Shown: piece by piece, positions 32,152-41,272 of the stretch
How the letters are laid out: each line of letters begins with the position of its first letter
Numbering within the stretch: position 1 is the stretch's first letter
Source: Herbinix sp.
GTDB taxonomy: Bacteria; Bacillota; Clostridia; Lachnospirales; Lachnospiraceae
Direction: 5' to 3'
NCBI GenBank assembly: GCA_029239235.1
Contig: JAQZBD010000008.1
Location: 1 to 44,498, forward strand
DNA length: 44,498 nucleotides
The notes under the pieces: model-generated
What the model was told of the DNA's origin: nothing
What the model saw: the letters and a program-made list of their open reading frames with translations, nothing else
The model's database searches: none
Made by a program: the position numbers and the translations under genes

Positions 32152-34645
32152 TTTTATAGTTCGTGGCGGTGCGGATTTTAGCAATCTTACAAAAGCTTTA
32201 ACGAAAACACAGACTCAATTCACTGGATTTCAAAGCTCTATATCCAAATCAATGAATCTAGTAAAAAACGCATTAGCAACAATAGCAGTTGGCAAGCTTA
32301 TTAAAGATAGTACGCAAGCGGCCATGTCCGTGCAAAGTTCTATTGACAATATAGGCAGAACAATGGGCGGAAGCGCGGAAATATTTAATAACTGGGCGCA
32401 GACTCAAGCGAAAGCTTTTGGCATGGCAAGGTCAGAAGCCTTTAAGTATGGAGCTACATACAGTAATTTAATAAGCGGATTTACTAAAGATACCGCAGAG
32501 ACCGAGAAATACACCGAACAGCTTTTAAAGGCTTCTGCAATTATTGCAAGCAAAACAGGCCGTACAGTTGAGGATGTTTCTGAGAGAATCAGATCAGGAT
32601 TATTAGGTAATACAGAAGCTATTGAGGATGTGGGTATATACGCGCAAGTTGCTATGTTAAAATCCACCGATGCCTTTAAAAAGATGGCTAATGGCAGAAC
32701 ATGGGATCAGCTTTCTTATTACGAGCAACAGCAGATACGTATAATGTCAGTACTCGAACAAGCCACTAAGAAATATGGTGATACACTTGCAGATACTACA
32801 GCAACAAGGCAGCAATTCTTTATTGCTACCCTTAAAAACATTCAATTGAATCTAGGGAATATAGTATTGCCGATATACAACGCTGTTCTCCCGGCGCTAA
32901 ATAGCCTTGCAAGTAAAGTAGAAAGCGTAACAAATACATTCGCACAGTTCATGGGGCTGTTGTTTGGCCAAGACATTACTACATACACCAAGGGAACCAA
33001 TACCCAAACAGAATCTATGAATGACCTCGCAGGTGCTACAGAAGCCGCAGGTAAAGCAGCAAAGAAATCCGCTATGAGTTTTGATGAATTGAACATAGTT
33101 AATAGTTCTAGCGGATCAGGTTCAAGCGGATCAGGTGGAACCGGAAATAGTGGGTCAAGTAGTGGAGCCAGTTCTGAGGAATCAAAAACCAAAGGATTTT
33201 CGAGAGCAATTGAAGATATGCTTACAGCCATTCAGCCGACAACTAAAGCATTGAAAGAACTATGGGATAACGGACTTTCTAAGCTGGGTAATTTCGTATG
33301 GACTGCATTAGGTGATTTCTATAAAGACTTCCTAGTGCCGGTTGGTAAGTGGACACTTGGAGTTGGATTCCCGGAGTTCTGCCGAATAACAAATGATATC
33401 TTATCTAAAATTGATTTTAAAGCACTAAATGAAGCTCTTGATAAACTATGGAAAGCTCTTTCGCCTTTTGCAATAAACGTAGGTGAGGGGTTACTCTGGT
33501 TTTATGAAAATGTACTAAATCCTTTGCTAGAAACAACAGTAAACGAGGTTGTTGTAGATTTCCTTGAGGCACTTGGAAGCGCAATAGAGGCCGTTAATAA
33601 GGCTGCTGATAAATTCAAGAATAATAAAGGGCTAACGTCAATAACCGATTTTCTTATAGAAATACAGAAGTCTAAGCTAACAAACATAGGTGACTTATTC
33701 GAAAACATAGGTGATGCTTTCGGGAATTTGGGAGATTTTATTGACAAACCCAATTGGTCATCTGCACTAGATTACATCAAAGAGATCGCATCTATTTCTC
33801 TTGATTTTACCGGGTTTTCATTCTTGAGTGATTTTATTGACAACTTCCCGAATGATTGGAAGAACTTCAAAAACAGCCTTAAGGGCATTAGTGTTGCATT
33901 TGATATAGTATTCGGTACATCACTTGAAGAAGTAAAGAAAAAGTTTAGTGAATTATCCGGGGCTTTCTTCGGTAAAACAGTTAAATTTGCAGTTGATATT
34001 GCGACCACAGCAGAAGAAATAAGAACTAAATATGCTAAGCTTGCAGGAGAGTTTGTTGGTAAAACAGTGAAATTCCTAGTATCTATAACACAAACCTCGG
34101 AAGAAATAAAGAATAAATATACTTCGCTTGCAAGTAAATTCGTCGGAAAAACAGTAAAGTTTGCCGTTAATATAGCCACAACCGCACAAGATATTTATAA
34201 ATCAGGTGTAGAGCTAATCAAGAACTTTATTAACGGCTTTAAATCACTATCATTGCCTAAGATTAAGCTTGATGTAAGTTATGATACAAGTGGTTTGCTG
34301 GGTAAGTTAGGGCAGGCCTTGGGCTTCTCTGGATTCCCTAAATTAAACCTTTCATTTTATAAAGACGGTGGATTCCCTTCTACTGGAGAAATGTTTATTG
34401 CCAACGAATCGGGACCCGAGCTAGTTGGTAGAATCGGTGGTTCATCAGCAGTAGTAAACCAAGACCAAATTGTGGAATCTGTAAGTATTGGTGTTGCTAA
34501 TGCCGTTGGAGCGGTACTGGGATCACAAAGAGGGAATACCGGTGATGTCATTTTACAAGTAGGTGAAGAAGAACTTGCAAGAGCCGTATTAAGGGGTATG
34601 CAAAGTCTAGGCCGCAGGATCAACCAACCATTTGAATTTGTATAG
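32138..34645 (+). CDS. Tail tape measure protein
   Basis: 835 aa, helical and Ala/Ser-rich, which sets tail length. Contains the conserved block MGGSAEIFNNWAQTQAKAFG and RTVEDVSERIRSGLLGNTEA. Also present are membrane-like segments and a Gly/Ser linker (~320-345: GSGSSGSGGTGNSGSSSG). A 29-residue unit (FGKTVKF..I..T.EEI..KY..LA) is repeated three times at ~611-697, exactly 87 bp apart. At 835 aa it predicts a tail of order 120 nm by the usual ~1.5 A per residue (inference). Start after GGGCGGTG. Confidence 0.93.
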   Translation: MSGSNFIVRGGADFSNLTKALTKTQTQFTGFQSSISKSMNLVKNALATIAVGKLIKDSTQAAMSVQSSIDNIGRTMGGSAEIFNNWAQTQAKAFGMARSEAFKYGATYSNLISGFTKDTAETEKYTEQLLKASAIIASKTGRTVEDVSERIRSGLLGNTEAIEDVGIYAQVAMLKSTDAFKKMANGRTWDQLSYYEQQQIRIMSVLEQATKKYGDTLADTTATRQQFFIATLKNIQLNLGNIVLPIYNAVLPALNSLASKVESVTNTFAQFMGLLFGQDITTYTKGTNTQTESMNDLAGATEAAGKAAKKSAMSFDELNIVNSSSGSGSSGSGGTGNSGSSSGASSEESKTKGFSRAIEDMLTAIQPTTKALKELWDNGLSKLGNFVWTALGDFYKDFLVPVGKWTLGVGFPEFCRITNDILSKIDFKALNEALDKLWKALSPFAINVGEGLLWFYENVLNPLLETTVNEVVVDFLEALGSAIEAVNKAADKFKNNKGLTSITDFLIEIQKSKLTNIGDLFENIGDAFGNLGDFIDKPNWSSALDYIKEIASISLDFTGFSFLSDFIDNFPNDWKNFKNSLKGISVAFDIVFGTSLEEVKKKFSELSGAFFGKTVKFAVDIATTAEEIRTKYAKLAGEFVGKTVKFLVSITQTSEEIKNKYTSLASKFVGKTVKFAVNIATTAQDIYKSGVELIKNFINGFKSLSLPKIKLDVSYDTSGLLGKLGQALGFSGFPKLNLSFYKDGGFPSTGEMFIANESGPELVGRIGGSSAVVNQDQIVESVSIGVANAVGAVLGSQRGNTGDVILQVGEEELARAVLRGMQSLGRRINQPFEFV

Positions 34646-34656
34646 GAGGATGAAAA

Positions 34657-35016
34657 GTGATATATGAAATAAATAATACACCGGTTAAGACCCCGTCCTC
34701 CTGTACATGGGGTCTTAATTACATATCTGTGGAGGATAGTGGTAGAACCCTTGATGGAGAAATGCATATTGACCCGGTCACAACTAAGAGAAAGCTTGAT
34801 AATGTAGCCTGGAACGGGCTGGATAATGTAGAAGCTGCAGCGATACTTCAACTGGTAAACCAGAAGAGGTTCATGACCGTTAAGTATGATGATGCATTAA
34901 CAAATACCGTACAGACAAGAACCTTTTACATTGGGGATCCAACAGCACAAACATATTCATGGAGAGTAGGGAACAAGATATTTAGTAGCCTTGCTTTCAA
35001 CTTCATAGAAAAGTAG
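34657..35016 (+). CDS. Distal tail / DUF6711-like protein
   Basis: 119 aa from GTG, 7 nt after AGGAGG. The pattern TWGLNYISVEDSGRTLDGEM and WNGLDNVEAAAILQLVN resembles small tail proteins following the tape measure. Predicted beta-rich tail-tip component; exact role inferred from position. Confidence 0.75.
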   Translation: MIYEINNTPVKTPSSCTWGLNYISVEDSGRTLDGEMHIDPVTTKRKLDNVAWNGLDNVEAAAILQLVNQKRFMTVKYDDALTNTVQTRTFYIGDPTAQTYSWRVGNKIFSSLAFNFIEK

Positions 35017-35023
35017 GTGTAGC

Positions 35024-37237
35024 ATGATAAACACTTCAAACGAATACAAGCAATACATAGGTGGTGATGATAGGAAGTTATATGCTAACGCCGAAATCAC
35101 TCTTGCTGACGGCACCATACTAGAGTTAGACAATTCTAAGATTATGGGATTGAAAATTGATGATGCAACCAGCCAAAGTGGAACTTTTACCATCGGGGCT
35201 GCAATCATTAACAAGCATACATTAATTATCAATAACATCTATGATGAATTTTCGAAATATGACTTTACTGGAGCTGTTATAAAACCGTCAACAGGGCTGC
35301 AATTATCATCATCGATTGAGCCTATACCAAAGGGAGTGTTTACAGCAGATGATCCAAGAGTAAAAAGCTCAATTATTACTTTGACCGCTCTAGATAACAT
35401 GAATAAGTTTGATACTCCGTTTTCGGATATTGTTCAAACTTTCCCATGTACTGCACAAGATTTATTAGATACGATCTGTACTCATTGTGGAGTTATATTG
35501 GCAACTTTAACCTTTGATAATTACAGTTATGTGATAAATGAAAGGCCGGAAGATGGCGCTACAACTTGTAGGGATATAATAGTATGGATTGCTCAAATAA
35601 GCGGTAATTATGCAAGGTGTAATACTTCCGGCGCGCTGGAATTAAAGTGGTATGACTATGAACCGTTTGAGTCTGAATCTAATGCCAACGGAGGATATTT
35701 CGATAGTGATACACCCTATTCGAGTGGTGATGATGTAAATGGTGGAACATTTGCATTCAATGATGGCGATTACTTGGATGGTGGAAACTTTGAATTACAA
35801 AATAGGTATCATCATATTTACTCGCTTACGAATAACCTTTCTCTTTCCACGGACGATGTTGTAATAACAGGCATACAAGTTTCCGACAGCACGGAAGAGG
35901 CAAATACGGTACTATTCGGGGAAACTGGATACGTAATAAGTATCAAAGGAAATAAACTGATTCAGAGCCAATCTGACGCTAATGCAGTGGCAAATTTTGT
36001 GGGTGCTAAGATCGTAGGTATGAGATTCAGACCGTGTTCATTTTCTTCCGTATCAGATCCATCAAGAGAAGCCGGTGACGTAGCATATCTTACTGATCGC
36101 AAGCAAAATACATATCAAATATTACTATCAAGCGTAAGCTTCAGTATTGGACAGTCTGATAAAATCACATGTGATGCAGAATCAGCGTCAAGAAACTCTT
36201 CCACAAGATATTCCGATGATGCAAAGGTAATTATTGAAGCAAGAAAGAATACGGAAAAGCAGCTAACATCATATGACATAGCAGTACAACAGCTTACATC
36301 ATTGATTGCAGGCGGATATGGATTATTTAAAAGTGAAGCAGATGACGGAAGTGGTGGTAAGATTTATTACATGCATGATAAACCAACCATGGAAGAATCT
36401 ACTGTTAGGTGGTTTACTACATCCGAAGGAATGCTTGAGCAAAACAAAGTTCTTGGAGTATGGGTGACTGTGAGTGGAACTGATAAACAAGGTAATGCGC
36501 TTTACAATACATTAACAGCTAGAAAGATATCTGCGGATATCGTTAGAACCGGTAAAATATATTCTGATGATGGAGCCACACTAATAGACATGGCCTTTGG
36601 TGTGGCCAATACGGATAATATCAGCTTTACCGATAATATTCAAAATGGATTCCCTTTGACAATGCCATTTAATATAGACGATACGGTATCTAAGATTACA
36701 AAAGTATTGCTGAAATTTACTCAGCAGAAATTTAGGACTTATTCGACTACAGCATCAAGCGGTGGAGGTTCCACGACAACAGCTTCAAGTGGTGGTGGAT
36801 CTACAACTACAAGTAGTAGCGAAGCGGTAGGCATCTCCGTTCTTTCTGTTCCCATCAATATAGGCGGAACAACTTCGGGAGCATCAAGCACAACTATGAG
36901 CCACTCGCATACATATGCAACTACGGTAGAACATTCACATCCTGTTAATATCCCTTCCCACAGCCACTCCGTAAGCGTTCCAAGCCATACGCACGGAGTA
37001 ACAACACCCGACCATACTCATACGCTAAACTTTGGTGTGCAGGAAACAGATATTACAAACAATGTTATTGATATATATGTCGACGGATTTCTAGCTGCAG
37101 TGTCAACTGATTTGCAAGGGGTTATTGACTTGACATCATACGTCACAACCGTTGGGTGGCATACAATAGAAATCAGAACGGCAGTTTTAAAGCGAGTATC
37201 GGCGCAAATTAATATTAAGTCATACATAAGGAGTTGA
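35024..37237 (+). CDS. Tail-tip/fibre protein with HxH repeats
   Basis: 737 aa. N-terminal half resembles a Tal-like tail baseplate protein (LTALDNMNKFDTPFSDIVQT, FPCTAQDLLDTICTHCGV). A tail-fibre-like part is followed by a Ser/Gly/Thr low-complexity repeat (ASSGGGSTT twice, nt ~36751-36820). Five HxH motifs then fall within ~45 residues (about 626-668: SHSH, EHSH, SHSH, SHTH, DHTH). In other phages such HxH pairs coordinate metal ions along trimeric needle-like shafts (for example T4 gp12). It is probably receptor-contacting. The C-terminal domain is beta-rich. Confidence 0.82.
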   Translation: MINTSNEYKQYIGGDDRKLYANAEITLADGTILELDNSKIMGLKIDDATSQSGTFTIGAAIINKHTLIINNIYDEFSKYDFTGAVIKPSTGLQLSSSIEPIPKGVFTADDPRVKSSIITLTALDNMNKFDTPFSDIVQTFPCTAQDLLDTICTHCGVILATLTFDNYSYVINERPEDGATTCRDIIVWIAQISGNYARCNTSGALELKWYDYEPFESESNANGGYFDSDTPYSSGDDVNGGTFAFNDGDYLDGGNFELQNRYHHIYSLTNNLSLSTDDVVITGIQVSDSTEEANTVLFGETGYVISIKGNKLIQSQSDANAVANFVGAKIVGMRFRPCSFSSVSDPSREAGDVAYLTDRKQNTYQILLSSVSFSIGQSDKITCDAESASRNSSTRYSDDAKVIIEARKNTEKQLTSYDIAVQQLTSLIAGGYGLFKSEADDGSGGKIYYMHDKPTMEESTVRWFTTSEGMLEQNKVLGVWVTVSGTDKQGNALYNTLTARKISADIVRTGKIYSDDGATLIDMAFGVANTDNISFTDNIQNGFPLTMPFNIDDTVSKITKVLLKFTQQKFRTYSTTASSGGGSTTTASSGGGSTTTSSSEAVGISVLSVPINIGGTTSGASSTTMSHSHTYATTVEHSHPVNIPSHSHSVSVPSHTHGVTTPDHTHTLNFGVQETDITNNVIDIYVDGFLAAVSTDLQGVIDLTSYVTTVGWHTIEIRTAVLKRVSAQINIKSYIRS

Positions 37238-37241
37238 TAGA

Positions 37242-38972
37242 ATGGCGGTTACGATAAGGAAAGGGAATCAGATTGATTTTGACCCAAACAAATTAGTTCC
37301 GGGGGAGTTGGGGTTGGTGCTTGATGCAGGAGAGTTGTATTTTTGTTATTCCGCCGGGAATACGAAGAAGTTAACAACCGCAGAAGATGTACAAGCACTC
37401 CTTGACAGCACGCCGGATGCATATGCTGCATTATTGCAGTGTATTGGTGATTTAAATAATAATCCAAGTGAATTGACTAATATTTTGAATAATATTTCAG
37501 CTTTGCAATCTGGTAAGTTAGATAAATCAGAATTTAATGATGCAATCGGAGATCGTTCGCAATTACCAACGCCAAATTCAGATTTGGTTTCTTCGGTTAT
37601 TGAAGTTAGTTCGCAGTTGGATTCAACATTGAACAATATTAATAGTAAATTTATCACTCGTCTAATGGATGGACAGGTTACAAAAATAAAACTTATCGGA
37701 GATAGTATAACTGATGGTAATGGCACAAGAAGTTATGCTTCCCCTTCTACATCGAATCCCGTCATATTTAATGATGGTGCTGGAAACATCTTTTATGAAC
37801 CAAACCAAACCAACAACGGATGGGCGCAAAAATTTAAAACATTTATCGCAGACGATTATTCATCTGTTCAATTTACTAATGCTGGTATTGGTGGAAAGTC
37901 GGCAAAATGGGCAAACACAAATAAAGCATATTGGGTGTCAGAAATAGAAGATGTTGTATTTGTTATGCTTGGAACTAACGACAGATGGGATTGCGCTACT
38001 CCGGCAGAGTTTAAAACAAATCTCATATCATTTTTAAATTACGTAAAGGCTAAGTGCAATCTAATGATTGTTATGACTGCCCCTCCGACTTTAAATGATA
38101 ACGACACAGGTACATATCATTTCGGAATGAAAGAAGTTGACAGAGTTATTACTGAGGTTTGCCAAGAAAGCCAGTATATACATATCAGCCACTACAGACA
38201 TCTTTTAGACTACGCTGAAAAAACTGGCAGTATAAGAACGCTTATCGAGAAAGATGGTTCGCATCCCAATGATGAAGGCTATGATGCCGTGTGGAAATCT
38301 ATACAACAGCGTTTAGGATTTACAAATGGTGTTACTAATTGGGAAAACGGTTCATTGTCTAATCCGATTATCGCAATACATGGAAACTCTTTTCCTTATT
38401 TGCAATCCACCACACCAATAACTGATTTTGTTAATGGTAAAGAAACAATCATTGAGACTTACGGTACATATACTGATATAATTAATTTTCCAGAGGGGGC
38501 AAGCGGAAGGTTAAGAACTATCAGAGGGTTAGCAAATGATTTGTACTCATACCAACTATTTGAACCAAGGGAAGTAAATAGCGTCTACAAAAGAACATGG
38601 AATTATGGTTCTTCTATCTGGAATGCATGGGAAAAAATATCGACAAGTAACCTTGGGACAATTTATTCAACAACTACTAAACTTGTAACTTCAGTATCAA
38701 GTGGAGCAAATACTAACGTGGCGTCTTTAAGTCTTCCGTCTGGCACGTATGTAGTAACTGGATCCATACGTTGGGATACTCCTGGATCAGATGACAGGTA
38801 CATTACAATCACTCAAGGTAGTGCCAGTCAAGTAAAGGGAGTTGAGTTTATGACAAATACTGCTATAGTAGAGTTGTCATCAACAACTACTATATATCTT
38901 GTTGGTACACAAACTTCTGGATCCAACTTAAACTTAAATAGTGTTGTGCTTAATGCTGTTAAGATAAAATAA
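37242..38972 (+). CDS. Tail protein with SGNH esterase domain
   Basis: 576 aa. An N-terminal tail-associated ~140 residues (KGNQIDFDPNKLVPGELGLV) is followed by an SGNH/GDSL hydrolase. Its motifs are IGDSITDG (Ser ~155), IGGKS, LGTND and DGSHPNDEG (catalytic Asp/His). A C-terminal fibre-like tail (~370-576; beta-strands, ending LNSVVLNAVKIK) follows. Likely deacetylates or de-esterifies host surface polysaccharide during adsorption. Starts 4 nt after the HxH protein gene. Confidence 0.87.
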   Translation: MAVTIRKGNQIDFDPNKLVPGELGLVLDAGELYFCYSAGNTKKLTTAEDVQALLDSTPDAYAALLQCIGDLNNNPSELTNILNNISALQSGKLDKSEFNDAIGDRSQLPTPNSDLVSSVIEVSSQLDSTLNNINSKFITRLMDGQVTKIKLIGDSITDGNGTRSYASPSTSNPVIFNDGAGNIFYEPNQTNNGWAQKFKTFIADDYSSVQFTNAGIGGKSAKWANTNKAYWVSEIEDVVFVMLGTNDRWDCATPAEFKTNLISFLNYVKAKCNLMIVMTAPPTLNDNDTGTYHFGMKEVDRVITEVCQESQYIHISHYRHLLDYAEKTGSIRTLIEKDGSHPNDEGYDAVWKSIQQRLGFTNGVTNWENGSLSNPIIAIHGNSFPYLQSTTPITDFVNGKETIIETYGTYTDIINFPEGASGRLRTIRGLANDLYSYQLFEPREVNSVYKRTWNYGSSIWNAWEKISTSNLGTIYSTTTKLVTSVSSGANTNVASLSLPSGTYVVTGSIRWDTPGSDDRYITITQGSASQVKGVEFMTNTAIVELSSTTTIYLVGTQTSGSNLNLNSVVLNAVKIK

Positions 38973-38988
38973 TCAGTTCAAATTATTC

Positions 38989-39024
38989 TTGACTTTTGAC
39001 GACCATTGTCTATAATTGACAATG
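38989..39024 (+). promoter_or_regulatory. Independent promoter with operator for the SGNH 'moron'
   Basis: TTGACT (38989-38994), 16-bp spacer, TATAAT (39011-39016). The -10 lies inside the inverted repeat CATTGTC-tataatt-GACAATG (39004-39024). A perfect palindrome straddling the -10 suggests repressor control. It lies in the gap after the tail genes. Confidence 0.75.
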
Positions 39025-39036
39025 AGGTGCGCACAA

Positions 39037-39966
39037 ATGAAAGTAAAAGAGTTTTTGCTGTGGATAACTATTATAGCCGTAATAGGCATAACATGCTGGG
39101 AAGTTTATCGATTTTTTCGAATAAGCGAACATTTTAACAAATTGTATCAAAAAGTAGAAGTTTTAGAGGTGGAATCAAAAACGGAAGCATCACCGGATCA
39201 AACAAAACTCACCGGGAAAACTATAGTAATGTTCGGAGATAGTATATACTATCCCATGACGGAAGGTAAAACAATACCACAAAACATCCAAGAGTTAACC
39301 GAAGCAAATGTATATGGAGTTGCGTTTGGTGGTTGTAGAATGTCTATTCATGATAAGTATTGGGATGCTTTTAGCATGTATAATATAGCGGATGCAATTG
39401 TCACAAATGATTTTACATTGCAAAATGAAGCGATAACCGAAATGGAAAAGGGAAATGTTAACGGAATGCCACTGGACTTTAAAAACACATTAGAATTAAT
39501 AAAGTCGATAGATTTTAACGATGTAGACTACATAACAATAGGGTATGGTACTAATGACTACACGGCTGGGAAAGCATTAGAAAATTCGTCTGATTACGAG
39601 GATGTTAATACTTACGCAGGTGCATTAAGACACTCATTGAAAACCATTATGGGTGCGTACCCACATCTTAAAATATTGATATTAACGCCGACATATCGCT
39701 TTTGGGATGTAGATGGTAAATATGATAAGGATAGCGATTCGCTGTATTTCAATGAACAGAAAGATACTCTTGATAAATTTGTTGATGAGGCAAAAATTAT
39801 CTCCAAGGAATTTAAGATTCCTGCACTGGACCTTTATAATGAACTAGGAATTAATCGATATAACAGACTTTATTATATTGACACCGCAGATGGAACACAT
39901 CATAACGAAAACGGTAAGGTGCGAATATCAGAAATAATAGCAAGCGCTTTACTAAGTCAATATTAG
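39037..39966 (+). CDS. Membrane-anchored SGNH/GDSL esterase (probable moron)
   Basis: 309 aa from ATG at 39037 (GAGGTGC 6 nt upstream); a frame continues left but without a ribosome site. Residues ~6-25 are a single membrane anchor; a coiled linker follows. Then the SGNH fold with all four blocks: VMFGDSI (Ser69), VAFGGCRMS, IGYGTNDY and DGTHHNENG. Placed outside the membrane it could de-acetylate cell-wall or surface glycans. It has its own promoter, operator and tandem terminators, so it may be made in the lysogen and alter the host surface, for example against superinfection (inference). Confidence 0.85.
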   Translation: MKVKEFLLWITIIAVIGITCWEVYRFFRISEHFNKLYQKVEVLEVESKTEASPDQTKLTGKTIVMFGDSIYYPMTEGKTIPQNIQELTEANVYGVAFGGCRMSIHDKYWDAFSMYNIADAIVTNDFTLQNEAITEMEKGNVNGMPLDFKNTLELIKSIDFNDVDYITIGYGTNDYTAGKALENSSDYEDVNTYAGALRHSLKTIMGAYPHLKILILTPTYRFWDVDGKYDKDSDSLYFNEQKDTLDKFVDEAKIISKEFKIPALDLYNELGINRYNRLYYIDTADGTHHNENGKVRISEIIASALLSQY

Positions 39967-40010
39967 TACACGATTGGTTTAAATTGCGAACTAAATAACT
40001 TTAAAACCAT

Positions 40011-40036
40011 GGAGCCTTCGGGCTCCTTATTTTATT
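40011..40036 (+). terminator. Terminator after the SGNH moron
   Basis: GGAGCC-TTCG-GGCTCC followed by TTATTTTATT. Confidence 0.85.
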
Positions 40037-40059
40037 AATGGAATCAAGATAGTAACCGG

Positions 40060-40080
40060 GAGCCAATAGGCTCTTTTTTA
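40060..40080 (+). terminator. Second tandem terminator before the holin
   Basis: GAGCC-AATA-GGCTC followed by TTTTTT. Together with the preceding hairpin it strongly insulates the moron from the lysis genes, which then need read-through or antitermination to be expressed. Confidence 0.82.
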
Positions 40081-40102
40081 TTACAGAAAGGAAAGATTGA
40101 TT

Positions 40103-40528
40103 ATGAAACATAATGCAATATTCGGAGTATTCGGACTAATTGGCAGTATCATAGCGCAGGCGCTTGGGGGGTGGGACTTAGCATTGCAGACTTTAATTAT
40201 CTTCATGGCGGTTGATTACATAACTGGGCTTGTTGTAGCCGGGGTGTTTAAGAAATCAACTAAAACAGAGAACGGAGCGTTAGAAAGCAGGGCAGGATTC
40301 AAGGGATTGTGTAAGAAATGCATGATCCTGCTCTATGTTCTTGTAGCTGCTCAGATAGATAAGCTTACTGGTACTGAGATTGTGCGTAATACGGTGGTTA
40401 TAGGATTCGCGGCGAACGAAGCAGTATCTATTTTAGAGAATGGAGGATTAATGGGGATTGATTATCCTAAGATATTAAAGAATGCCATTGATGTGCTGAA
40501 GAGTAAGGCGGAGGAGGAAACTAAATGA
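40103..40528 (+). CDS. Phage holin (Bhl/TcdE-type)
   Basis: 141 aa from ATG at 40103 (GAAAGGAAAG upstream; TTG at 40097 is an alternative). Three hydrophobic segments with the family blocks GVFGLIGSIIAQALGGWD, LIIFMAVDYITGLVVAG and AGFKGLCKKCMILLYVLVAA. Forms the membrane lesion releasing endolysin. Overlaps the endolysin start (ATGA). Confidence 0.93.
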   Translation: MKHNAIFGVFGLIGSIIAQALGGWDLALQTLIIFMAVDYITGLVVAGVFKKSTKTENGALESRAGFKGLCKKCMILLYVLVAAQIDKLTGTEIVRNTVVIGFAANEAVSILENGGLMGIDYPKILKNAIDVLKSKAEEETK

Positions 40529-41184
40529 GCAATGTTACGGTAAGCTGCAGAGATGCAACAGAATTAAATATATTAGTTCGGATCATGTTGGAGCTGGCTT
40601 TGGCTGATATCCGCAAGCAAGGGGTTAATCCTCTTGTAACGGAGACATACAGGCCTTTAGACAGGCAGCATTATTTATATTGCCAGGGACGCACGATAGC
40701 AGAGTGTACAACAAAAGGTATCGGCAGTGTATTTGCAAAGGCCTACAGCAATCCTAAAGCCGGTAAGGTCACCTGGACACTCGATAGCATACATATACAG
40801 CGTAAAGCCGTGGACGTGATTCCTCAACGGCTGGTGAAAGGTAAAATGACAGCTATCTATAACACCAAAGACCCTCAGACTCAGATTATCATCAAGACGA
40901 TGCAGAAATATGGCTTCGAGCCGGGAGCAAACTGGACAACTACGCCGGATAGTCCTCACTTCCAGGTTAAGGGAGATTTCTCCGCGGTATTCGATTCTAA
41001 GCATACCACTACCTATGTAACCAAGGCCATACAGTCAGCATTAGGGATTAAAGCAGATGGATTATGGGGTAACGGAACCATAGCGGCTGTTAATGCATTC
41101 CGATCAAGTAGAAAGTATAGTGATGTAACCAGTGGGTCTCTCGGTTCTACGGCTTTAAAGGCATTACTTGGTAAATTAGCTTGA
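40525..41184 (+). CDS. Endolysin: M15 L-Ala-D-Glu/D-Ala-type peptidase with PG-binding domain
   Basis: 219 aa. M15 (VanY/CwlK-like) zinc-peptidase signature: LDSIHIQRKAVDVIP (His90, Asp97) and DSPHFQVKGDF (His145). C-terminal ~165-219 resembles a peptidoglycan-binding_1 repeat (AIQSALGIKADGLWGNGTIA). No signal peptide, so it leaves the cell via the holin. ATG after GGAGGAGG. Confidence 0.9.
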   Translation: MSNVTVSCRDATELNILVRIMLELALADIRKQGVNPLVTETYRPLDRQHYLYCQGRTIAECTTKGIGSVFAKAYSNPKAGKVTWTLDSIHIQRKAVDVIPQRLVKGKMTAIYNTKDPQTQIIIKTMQKYGFEPGANWTTTPDSPHFQVKGDFSAVFDSKHTTTYVTKAIQSALGIKADGLWGNGTIAAVNAFRSSRKYSDVTSGSLGSTALKALLGKLA

Positions 41185-41234
41185 CCACAACAATATAAAG
41201 GCTCTCTGGCTTAAATACGAGGTCAGAGACATAA

Positions 41235-41266
41235 AAACACCCCTGTCATTTACGACCGGGGTGTTT
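41235..41266. terminator. Bidirectional terminator between lysis and accessory genes
   Basis: AAACACCCC/GGGGTGTTT stem flanked by A- and T-rich tracts, usable by endolysin mRNA and by the converging KilA-N gene. Confidence 0.78.
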
Positions 41267-41272
41267 GCTATA

